Source: an uncultured Pseudomonadota bacterium
Lineage (GTDB): Bacteria; Pseudomonadota; Alphaproteobacteria; Rs-D84
Reading direction: 5' to 3'
Assembly: GCA_947169505.1 (NCBI GenBank)
Contig: CAMVPZ010000021.1
Span: 1-11,764 of the forward strand
Length of the DNA: 11,764 bases
The notes beneath the pieces are model-generated. The model searched no databases. It was not told where the DNA came from and was given only the letters and a program-made list of their open reading frames with translations. Below are positions 6,427 to 11,764 of the stretch, piece after piece. A program made the position numbers and the translations under genes. Every line of letters begins with the position of its first letter. Position 1 is the first letter of the stretch.

Positions 6427-7289
6427 TCTTGTTCTGTCTTTTTATACATCAAATCAAAATTATGGATATAACTGAACGACACACCAATAGAAGTGTTTGC
6501 GGCATAATCTTGGGCTTGACGAGAATGCGCACGACGATATTTAATATAAGGTCCCATCGTTAAATCACCCCAAACATTTGTATCCAAACGTGCAACAGCG
6601 GAAAAATCATATGTCAAATCTTCGCCAACATAACGAGAATAAGATAAATATTTTCTGTAATATCCATCAGAAGAAAACTTTACACCTTCACGTAATTTAT
6701 ATTCAATACGCCAACCAGCTTCCACAGCAGATTTACTGACTTTTTCATCAGCATATGTAAAATCGTATTCATAAACACCCACTGCATATAAACTTTTGAA
6801 AATATCATGATCAAACAATGCGAACCCCGCATTAGGACGCAAAACGTTTCTGCGTGGATCACCTTTGAATTCTGTTTCATATTGCCCACGTACAATTGGT
6901 CCCAATTTAAAAGAATCAAAATCCCAACACACATATGCTAAATCAGATGAAAATAATATTTTATCCGCACTTTCATCAACCGTTCTTTCACCATCAACAT
7001 TTGTAATAGATTGTTTCCCATATTCCATAAACAAAGAATTATCCCATTTAAATCGATCATGCCCATATTCCAATGCAACATCAAAAACACCTTTGATATT
7101 TTCTTGATTTGATGCTTTTAATGCAGCGACCGAAGAATTTTGATATTCCCCTGCATTTTTCATATTTGTTTTCGTCCAATCAAAACCGATACGACGAATA
7201 TTTAAATTAAATTTATTATCTTTTGGTGATTCATCAGCCACCGCAACACACGGCACCAACACTGCCAAAACCATAAAAAGTTTTTTCAT
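6423..7289 (-). CDS. Predicted outer-membrane beta-barrel protein (288 aa)
   Basis: The signal peptide is MKKLFMVLAVLVPCVAVA with cleavage after A18. The Cys at 14 is not in a proper lipobox, because Pro precedes it. The mature protein is built of alternating-residue amphipathic strands with many aromatics, for example VFDVALEYGHDRFKWD, SLFMEYGKQ, YAVGVYEYDFTYAD and GWRIEYKLREGVKF. This is the pattern of a beta-barrel of roughly 10-12 strands, loosely reminiscent of DUF481-type proteins, but I cannot assign a family. It ends MYKKTEQD, without the usual terminal aromatic. The ATG at 7287-7289 follows AAAGGGGAAAACAAA. It is the last gene of the three-gene envelope operon, 27 nt after the 206-aa gene. 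Its TAA overlaps the TAA of the convergent S8 peptidase. Confidence 0.8.
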   Translation of the reverse strand: MKKLFMVLAVLVPCVAVADESPKDNKFNLNIRRIGFDWTKTNMKNAGEYQNSSVAALKASNQENIKGVFDVALEYGHDRFKWDNSLFMEYGKQSITNVDGERTVDESADKILFSSDLAYVCWDFDSFKLGPIVRGQYETEFKGDPRRNVLRPNAGFALFDHDIFKSLYAVGVYEYDFTYADEKVSKSAVEAGWRIEYKLREGVKFSSDGYYRKYLSYSRYVGEDLTYDFSAVARLDTNVWGDLTMGPYIKYRRAHSRQAQDYAANTSIGVSFSYIHNFDLMYKKTEQD

Positions 7290-7316
7290 TTTGTTTTCCC
7301 CTTTGTTTCGCTTTGA

Positions 7317-7937
7317 TTATTTCCAAACTTGTAAAACACCGCCATTGTCAGTGTATTTCCACCCCGCCCCACGGACAGCAGCGGTAAATTTAGTTCTGTA
7401 ATTCAACGGCATTTTTACAACAACTTGATTTCCAACTATGGTTTGGGTTTCAATTTCAACATTTCCAGCCCGAGTAATGCGTTTTAATTCCGCCCAGTCA
7501 ACCAAACCATTTTGCACAACAATCAACGCAGTAAATTTTTCTACAGAATTTTTCAACGGCACCCAATTTTGAACACCTTTGGAATCCAACCATCGTTTGG
7601 CCGCTTCATTATCAATATTCATCGTAATATTCGCAGAATAAGAATCAGATGAAATTTGTTCATTAGAAACACTGGTTGATTCGATAACATCCATCAATTC
7701 TTCACTGGATGAATTATGTATCAAACCATTTAATGCTTCCCGTTGAGCATATTGTGACAGCACATTATACAATATTTGACGTCTGGCTAAATTAGTCGCA
7801 TTGATTTTCGCATTCGCAGCCGTATCGCTGGTTTGATTCACAGGTACGGTACCACTTAATTCAAATGCCCACCCACCATTGCACAAACCAAGCAACACAA
7901 AAAATACACCAAAAAATTTCTTATAATTCATATTCAT
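7317..7937 (-). CDS. Predicted periplasmic protein, DUF2066-like outline (206 aa)
   Basis: The signal peptide is residues 1-24 (NYKKFFGVFFVLLGL, cleavage after GWA). The mature N-terminal half has the pattern TVPVNQTSDTAANAK, an Ala/Arg-rich helix (NLARRQILYNVLSQ), then SDSYSANITMNIDNEAAKRW before GVQNW. This resembles the outline of alphaproteobacterial DUF2066 proteins (a short strand, a long helix with ARRxxL, then a strand before the AxxWL motif). The match is by eye and not certain. The C-terminal half (about 130-206) forms an alpha/beta segment with FTALIVVQNGLVDWAELKRI. The ATG at 7935-7937 uses an AAGGA that overlaps the stop of the preceding gene (TAAGGA), with an 11-nt gap, so translation is likely coupled. 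The function is unknown; its position between two outer-membrane proteins suggests an envelope role. Confidence 0.75.
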   Translation of the reverse strand: MNMNYKKFFGVFFVLLGLCNGGWAFELSGTVPVNQTSDTAANAKINATNLARRQILYNVLSQYAQREALNGLIHNSSSEELMDVIESTSVSNEQISSDSYSANITMNIDNEAAKRWLDSKGVQNWVPLKNSVEKFTALIVVQNGLVDWAELKRITRAGNVEIETQTIVGNQVVVKMPLNYRTKFTAAVRGAGWKYTDNGGVLQVWK

Positions 7938-7948
7938 GAATCCAATCC

Positions 7949-9451
7949 TTAGAATTTAACACTTAAACCCAAACGAATTCCCATAGATTTATAAATCGAT
8001 TCGATTTCTTTTTTATTTTCAATTGTCCAACCTGCTGATTTCAATGCTTCTAAATCTTGTTGTTCTGCTTTATAATAATTCAATTCGATCACTTGATCAT
8101 CTGTCAAAGTTGGCAAGGATTCATAATACGCAATCCATGTATCAACATTATTTAACGCCGTTTGATAATATGTTGAATTAAGATATGTTTTAGCGGTTGC
8201 ATCACTGACTTTGTAATAATCATATGTCATTCCCAAAGACAACATAACATTATCACTGACCGCTGTTGACCACATCGCATTCAAACCAATATGCCACGCA
8301 TCACCAAAACCACCTTTGTCTTCAACACTGGTTGGATGCGCCCAATCAAAACGATACGGCTGATCACCTTTGGAATCATAAATTGGCAAACCAACTTCAA
8401 TTCCCGCATTTACCAAATTGTTATCATTTATTGCATATTCCATATCCAACGCAAAATATGGACCCGCCCATGATGCTTCATAACTGTGCGATGTTCCATG
8501 TTGTTCATAATAATATGTATCACCCAAATCAAGTCGAACTGCACTTGAGTCATTTAAAACTATAAAACTTCCATCGCTCAATTGCGTTAATACCGCAACA
8601 CCAAAAAGCACACCATCAGCATCTGCGAAGCCAACGTACGGACTGCATTGGATTTCACCATCTAAAACTTCTACACAATTTGGAAAAGTATTTGAATCCA
8701 ACACATTAACCATCAAACCGTAATTGTTTTTTGTTTCCAATTTGTATTTCAAATACCGATAACCAATCGAAGGTGTCACTTTGATATTACCCATATTGAA
8801 CAAATCAGTAAAACCAAACGCAGCATTAAAGCCAAATTGTGTTCCACCATCGCTTTTACCAACTGACAAAGCCGGTGTTCCAACCAATACGTTTTCGGCA
8901 ACGACACCACTGCCCGTATCAACGTTTATCTGTTGAAATTCCCACATTGATTCATTGGAAATATCATCATCAACCATTGGCGATTCGCCCCACTGTTTAC
9001 CATATCTGGCACCAACTTTGATTTGCATAGGTGTCGAACCACCGAAATAATAAGCACCTTCACCACTTATAACATTCCATTGTAAATTATCATAATGCAG
9101 TTTCGAACCTGCATTCTGCATTTCAAAATCCCAATTTGCAAATTCGTGTCTAAGGTCGATTCCCAACAAGAAACCATTTTTGTTTGTCGTATCTGTTTTT
9201 TTCACAGATGTCTTTTTTGTGGTTTGGACCGTAGTTTTACGAACACCCATAGTTTGTTGCATGTTTTGACCGTATCCACGTCCCATTCCATAATTATTAT
9301 AAAAACCACCACCATTATTACCAGTTGCGCCATATTTAGTTTGGGGATTTTGATATAAATTCCCATTGTAATAAGTACCCGCAGCCCCAGCAACCAAAGG
9401 CAACCAAGACATCACTGTCAATCCCGATAAAAATCTAAAATATTTTCTCAT
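7949..9451 (-). CDS. Large predicted outer-membrane beta-barrel protein (500 aa)
   Basis: The signal peptide is MRKYFRFLSGLTVMSWLPLVAGA with cleavage near A23. A Gly/Asn/Tyr-rich, low-complexity region (about 25-62) and a Thr/Lys-rich linker (about 70-92) follow. The barrel begins at GFLLGIDLRHEF. Amphipathic strands include KVTPSIGYRYLKYKLE, YFALDMEYAI, AGIEVGLPIYD and NVMLSLGMTYDYYKV, and the chain ends GIRLGLSVKF with a C-terminal Phe, the classic outer-membrane insertion signal. Before the last strand, residues about 412-488 form a helical, Tyr/Asp/Glu-rich insertion, an unusually long surface loop. The ATG at 9449-9451 is preceded by GAAGGAAGAAAAA. It heads the operon, with an extended -10 promoter at 9483-9491. 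No named family is recognised and the function is unknown. Confidence 0.82.
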   Translation of the reverse strand: MRKYFRFLSGLTVMSWLPLVAGAAGTYYNGNLYQNPQTKYGATGNNGGGFYNNYGMGRGYGQNMQQTMGVRKTTVQTTKKTSVKKTDTTNKNGFLLGIDLRHEFANWDFEMQNAGSKLHYDNLQWNVISGEGAYYFGGSTPMQIKVGARYGKQWGESPMVDDDISNESMWEFQQINVDTGSGVVAENVLVGTPALSVGKSDGGTQFGFNAAFGFTDLFNMGNIKVTPSIGYRYLKYKLETKNNYGLMVNVLDSNTFPNCVEVLDGEIQCSPYVGFADADGVLFGVAVLTQLSDGSFIVLNDSSAVRLDLGDTYYYEQHGTSHSYEASWAGPYFALDMEYAINDNNLVNAGIEVGLPIYDSKGDQPYRFDWAHPTSVEDKGGFGDAWHIGLNAMWSTAVSDNVMLSLGMTYDYYKVSDATAKTYLNSTYYQTALNNVDTWIAYYESLPTLTDDQVIELNYYKAEQQDLEALKSAGWTIENKKEIESIYKSMGIRLGLSVKF

Positions 9452-9482
9452 TTTTTCTTCCTTCGTATTATTAATATTTTCG

Positions 9483-9491
9483 ATTATAACA
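9483..9491 (-). promoter_or_regulatory. Extended -10 promoter of the outer-membrane protein operon
   Basis: The minus strand reads TGTTATAAT, a perfect -10 with the TGn extension; the -35 is weak (TTTCCT, 17-nt spacing). Predicted transcription starts near 9476, giving a leader of about 25 nt with AAGGAAG. Confidence 0.6.
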
Positions 9492-9496
9492 TAAAA

Positions 9497-9523
9497 TTGT
9501 TGAAAAGGAAACAGTTTTATAAT
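9497..9523 (+). promoter_or_regulatory. Promoter of the tRNA-Leu gene
   Basis: There is a perfect TATAAT at 9518-9523, 18 nt before the mature tRNA. The -35 is weak: TTGTTG at 9497-9502 with a 15-nt spacer, or AATTGT with 17. It overlaps the -35 region of the divergent operon promoter. Confidence 0.5.
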
Positions 9524-9541
9524 ATGTTAGGAAAACAAAAT

Positions 9542-9626
9542 GCGGCCGTGGCGAAATTGGTAGACGCGCAGCACTAAGGATGCTGTGGAGCAATCCTTGG
9601 GGGTTCAATTCCCCTCGGCCGCACCA
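9542..9626 (+). tRNA. tRNA-Leu(AAG), CCA encoded
   Basis: It folds as a complete class II tRNA. The 7-bp acceptor is GCGGCCG / CGGCCGC, the D-arm stem is GCG / CGC with a TTGGTAG loop, the anticodon stem is CAGCA / TGCTG, the 13-nt variable arm has a GGA / TCC stem, and the T-arm is GGGGG TTCAATT CCCCT. The discriminator is A, followed by an encoded CCA. The GTGGCGAAATTGGTAGACGC 5' half is typical of leucine tRNA. The anticodon loop is CTAAGGA (9574-9580): U33 at 9575, anticodon AAG at 9576-9578, and G37, which fits the CUN family. Bacteria normally read CUU/CUC with GAG, so A34 here is unusual and would probably need inosine modification. Confidence 0.95.
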
Positions 9627-9733
9627 TCCGCTTTCGCTTACGCTACAGCGAGATTGGCACAATCGAAGATGTAGAGTTAGAGAAACGGATGTCTTGCTGT
9701 AATGACTTTGCCGAAGCAACGAATGAAAGCGGA
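9627..9733 (+). repeat. Structured 107-bp element directly after the tRNA, bounded by 9-bp inverted repeats
   Basis: TCCGCTTTC (9627-9635) starts immediately after the CCA and is mirrored by GAAAGCGGA (9725-9733). Between them are further small hairpins: GATTG-GCA-CAATC around 9651-9663 and TTGC-CGAA-GCAA around 9709-9720. CGGATG at 9686-9691 can also pair with CATCCG at 9625-9630. The GC content appears higher than in the flanks. There is no convincing coding sequence. It may be a structured RNA, a tRNA-trailing repeat or a small mobile remnant; nothing decides between these. From here to 9807 I see nothing else except the palindrome AAAACATGTTTT at 9737-9748. Confidence 0.4.
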
Positions 9734-9807
9734 CAAAAAACATGTTTTATGTTTCACAATTTGTACAAAATTTTCCCCGGTCATAGATAAATCCGCAATC
9801 AAACAAA

Positions 9808-9838
9808 CGCCCATGAAGTTATTTTCATGGGCGCTTTT
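9808..9838. terminator. Hairpin terminator between the tRNA-Leu and the InlB-repeat gene
   Basis: A perfect 10-bp stem, CGCCCATGAA (9808-9817) / TTCATGGGCG (9824-9833), has a 6-nt loop. On the plus strand it is followed by CTTTT, which would end the tRNA transcript. On the minus strand it is followed by TTTGTTTG, which would end the 126-aa gene. It is probably bidirectional. Confidence 0.65.
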
Positions 9839-9865
9839 GGTCGGAAGGAACATTCTTGACCAAAA
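9835..9865. repeat. Second inverted repeat next to the terminator
   Basis: TTTTGGTC (9835-9842) and GACCAAAA (9858-9865) form an 8-bp stem around a 15-nt loop, abutting the preceding hairpin. On the plus strand it is followed by CTTTT. It may be an auxiliary terminator or an operator-like site. Confidence 0.4.
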
Positions 9866-9874
9866 CTTTTAATA

Positions 9875-10255
9875 CTATGATGACGTACTACGAACAGTCC
9901 AACCATCAAATTGATAACCATTCCTGGTCGGTTGTGTCGAAGGCGGCGTCAACACGCCATCATAAACACATGTTTGTGCAGCACTTTGAACCGTTAATTC
10001 TTGGTTTTGGTTATACCAATGCAAATTTATCTGGTTCGGTTCATATTCTGCCTGTAATCCCACAGGACCCGTATACGATTCCAAAGTCCCATAATCGCAT
10101 GTTGGTGCAGCCGTTCCAGCCTCTATCCCGCTGGCGAAAGCATTAAACCCTGCCCACGCAACAGACACACATGCAAATATCGTTTTACCAAAAATCGAAA
10201 ATATCTTTCTACTTCCAGATATACGACCTTTGGCTTTCGTATTCAAAATAGACAT
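9875..10255 (-). CDS. Small secreted protein with one InlB/Flg_new-like repeat (126 aa)
   Basis: The N-terminal 41 residues are a long signal peptide: a basic n-region (KAKGRISGSRK), a hydrophobic stretch TIFACVSVAWAGF and a cleavage after AFA41. The mature part has two Cys (53 and 96), likely one disulfide. Residues about 77-121 fit the InlB B-repeat / Flg_new pattern: a strand INLHWY, then YDGVLTPPSTQPTRNGYQFDGW, of which TPP, PTR, GY.F and GW are characteristic. Such repeats usually occur in tandem in surface adhesins; here there is just one before the TAG. The ATG at 10253-10255 follows GAAAGAGAGAAAGT, a weak Shine-Dalgarno sequence. A terminator follows. A role on the cell surface is inferred from the repeat, not shown. 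Confidence 0.75.
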   Translation of the reverse strand: MSILNTKAKGRISGSRKIFSIFGKTIFACVSVAWAGFNAFASGIEAGTAAPTCDYGTLESYTGPVGLQAEYEPNQINLHWYNQNQELTVQSAAQTCVYDGVLTPPSTQPTRNGYQFDGWTVRSTSS

Positions 10256-10291
10256 ACTTTCTCTCTTTCATCCCCTGTTCCTTCACTTAAC

Positions 10292-10300
10292 ATTATATCA
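10292..10300 (-). promoter_or_regulatory. Extended -10 promoter of the InlB-repeat gene
   Basis: The minus strand reads TGATATAAT, a perfect -10 with the TGn extension; the upstream region is T-rich with no good -35. Predicted transcription starts near 10285, giving a leader of about 30 nt before the ATG at 10255. Confidence 0.55.
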
Positions 10301-10341
10301 CAATTTTTTAAATAAAAAAGCGAATCGGTCATTTTTTTCTC

Positions 10342-10371
10342 TTGCCCAAAAAAACATAAATTTGCTAACAT
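10342..10371 (+). promoter_or_regulatory. Candidate promoter of the large secreted Cys-rich gene
   Basis: TTGCCC (4/6) at 10342-10347, an 18-nt spacer, and TAACAT (4/6) at 10366-10371. It would start transcription near 10378, about five bases before the ATG. It is divergent from the InlB-repeat gene. Both boxes are imperfect. Confidence 0.35.
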
Positions 10372-10382
10372 GTGGCTAAGGA

Positions 10383-11764
10383 ATGAAAAGGATAATACTG
10401 TTTTTTGCTGTATGCCTTGGTTTGTCTGTATTCCAGACGACATTTGCTGACGTTCCTGATACGGCTCGTGCGGCATCAAAACGCACTGGAAATACGACTG
10501 TTTCTTCAACCACAAATTCAAACAGATCACATTTAACCGACACAAAACGCACAACAAATCAACAAAATAAAAACACACGAACGGCCGTAAAAACGAATCA
10601 GTCACGGGTCGTTTCTCGTAACACTAACACACAAAAAAATGTCAAATCACGCAATGCGATTACACAGCCAACACAAAATGTGGTTAATCGTGTTTCTACA
10701 ACTGCGCGAATGGGGGCAAATTCCAAAACAATTGAACCACGAAAAAATTCATCAACCACAACCGCTTCGAAAAGCGCACGCTCTGCTGCATCTAAAAAAA
10801 TTGTTCGTGCTGCCGAAATAAACAGCGAAAAAATTGCAAATATAAAATCCGCAAATTATTCAAAATGTAAAACTGTTTATTATGAATGTATGGATGAATT
10901 TTGCGCTAACAAAGATGCAAATTTACGCAGATGCGCATGTTCGTCACGTATTCATGAATTTGATAATATAAAAAAGCAGTTGGATGCCGCAGAAGATAAA
11001 ATGTTGGATTTCAATCAACGTCTTTTGACGGTCAGTTTGGACAAAGAAGATGCCGCTGCAATAAATATCGCCAGCGAAGGCGAATTGGCTTTCGACACAA
11101 AAGACAAATCGGAATCTGAAAAACTTTTGCAAAAAATAACACAAACGTTAAACAGTTCTGGTAATTCAAAAATCAATAATGATTTGTCTGCGATATCTCT
11201 ATCACTGGATATGGACACTGCATGGGATAACATTGATTCTTTGTCTGGTGTCGCAACATCATCTAAAAACGGATTGGATTTATACAATGCTGCACGTCCG
11301 GTATGTATTGAAATGGCACGTGAGGTTTGCACTGATGATGAATTAACCATTGCACAAGACGGTTATAAACTTACAATCCAACAAGATTGCAATACCGTTG
11401 CAAAATCTTATAATACACTTTACAACGATGCGATGGGTAAAATCCATGAAAGCAGCGCATTACTAGACATGTCACGATTAAGTGTTTACCAACAAAGAAA
11501 TGCTGATGATATTTTGACATGTAAAAAGAAAATATTGGCTCAATTATCTGACAGTGCAGTATGTGGCGAAAATCTTTATAAATGTTTGGATACAACCGGG
11601 GAATATATTGACCCATCTACTGGTAAAGCATTTTTATCTGAAAATTTATACAGGTTAACTGAATTAATCCAAGAACCTGGCGAAAATGAAAAATGGTCTA
11701 AAATTGCAAAAAATGAAAACTTTGTTAATTTCATTAATTCTAAAAAAGAGTTTTTAACACCCGC
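10383..11764 (+). CDS. Large secreted Cys-rich protein of unknown function, 3' end beyond the window
   Basis: The frame is open from the ATG at 10383 to the right edge: 460 codons and no stop. Residues 1-22 are a signal peptide (MKRIILFFAVCLGLSV, cleavage after TFA22). Residues about 23-135 are a Thr/Ser/Asn/Lys/Arg-rich, low-complexity and probably disordered segment. A Cys-dense block follows (162, 169, 174, 184, 186; CKTVYYECMDEFC then CAC), then a charged helical, coiled-coil-like stretch (about 190-260). Further Cys are at 308, 316, 336, 380, 394 and 401, with Ala/Lys/Glu-rich helices between them. Disulfide bonding in the periplasm or outside the cell is likely. AAGGA abuts the ATG with no spacer, which is unusual, but no better start keeps the signal peptide. 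No family is recognised. Confidence 0.85.
   Translation, partial: MKRIILFFAVCLGLSVFQTTFADVPDTARAASKRTGNTTVSSTTNSNRSHLTDTKRTTNQQNKNTRTAVKTNQSRVVSRNTNTQKNVKSRNAITQPTQNVVNRVSTTARMGANSKTIEPRKNSSTTTASKSARSAASKKIVRAAEINSEKIANIKSANYSKCKTVYYECMDEFCANKDANLRRCACSSRIHEFDNIKKQLDAAEDKMLDFNQRLLTVSLDKEDAAAINIASEGELAFDTKDKSESEKLLQKITQTLNSSGNSKINNDLSAISLSLDMDTAWDNIDSLSGVATSSKNGLDLYNAARPVCIEMAREVCTDDELTIAQDGYKLTIQQDCNTVAKSYNTLYNDAMGKIHESSALLDMSRLSVYQQRNADDILTCKKKILAQLSDSAVCGENLYKCLDTTGEYIDPSTGKAFLSENLYRLTELIQEPGENEKWSKIAKNENFVNFINSKKEFLTP

Noticed and set aside
9500..9523. TTGAAA paired with TATAAT as the tRNA promoter
   Set aside because: The spacer would be only 12 nt, too short for sigma-70 recognition.
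9542..9733. Integration site at the tRNA 3' end
   Set aside because: I saw no second copy of the tRNA 3' end and no integrase in the window.
9471..9743. 90-codon minus-strand ORF across the tRNA
   Set aside because: It is antisense to tRNA-Leu; the translated GRGELNPQGLLHS-type peptide is a well-known artefact of reading leucine tRNA genes backwards.
10243..10605. 120-codon minus-strand ORF
   Set aside because: It overlaps the start of the large plus-strand secreted gene and the promoter region; it has no RBS and an implausible composition, so it is a shadow.
11015..11350. 111-codon minus-strand ORF
   Set aside because: It is antisense inside the open plus-strand gene, whose Cys and helix pattern is clearly protein-like.
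1..11764. CRISPR array, insertion sequence or prophage
   Set aside because: No regularly spaced repeats, transposase or phage motifs were seen on either strand.

Overview
The window looks like a chromosomal segment of an AT-rich, small-genome Gram-negative bacterium. It is most plausibly an uncultured gut- or host-associated alphaproteobacterium, such as the RF32/Rs-D84-type relatives of Rickettsiales and Rhodospirillales. The taxonomic call is an inference. It rests on the rpsB-tsf pair in a low-GC background, Lys/Asn-rich proteins, many signal-peptide and outer-membrane proteins, and the Cys-rich or InlB-repeat-like secreted proteins common in that group. No insertion sequence, integrase, phage gene or CRISPR array is visible.

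Layout. (1) Positions 1-731, minus strand: a secreted Cys-rich protein whose reading frame breaks near 240; an open frame with no stop continues past the left edge in a different register. (2) Positions 799-4255, minus strand: a translation block, rpsB then tsf then a 59-aa hypothetical, a 57-aa small ORF and tyrS. The small ORF overlaps the tyrS start by 11 nt. rpsB has a clear promoter and a roughly 118-nt leader containing a small terminator-like hairpin. A perfect 11-bp hairpin follows tsf. (3) Positions 4464-6426, plus strand: a secreted subtilisin-type (S8) peptidase with a possible C-terminal membrane barrel, driven by a strong promoter placed almost on top of the start codon. (4) Positions 6423-9451, minus strand: a tight three-gene envelope operon of a 500-aa outer-membrane barrel, a 206-aa periplasmic protein with a DUF2066-like outline, and a 288-aa outer-membrane protein. 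The last gene ends stop-to-stop against the peptidase, sharing one TTAA. (5) Positions 9483-9865: a divergent promoter pair, a class II tRNA-Leu with the unusual anticodon AAG, a structured 107-bp element directly after its CCA, and two tandem hairpins. (6) Positions 9875-11764: a small secreted protein with one InlB/Flg_new-like repeat (minus), and a divergent large secreted Cys-rich protein (plus) that is open to the right edge.

Functionally the window divides into housekeeping translation genes (S2, EF-Ts, TyrRS, tRNA-Leu) and envelope or secreted proteins of unknown role. The candidates for something undescribed are the S8 peptidase/outer-membrane-protein neighbourhood, the A34 leucine tRNA, the sORF coupled to tyrS, the frame break at the left edge, and the large Cys-rich secreted protein at the right edge. 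All family assignments come from reading the sequence; no database search was run.
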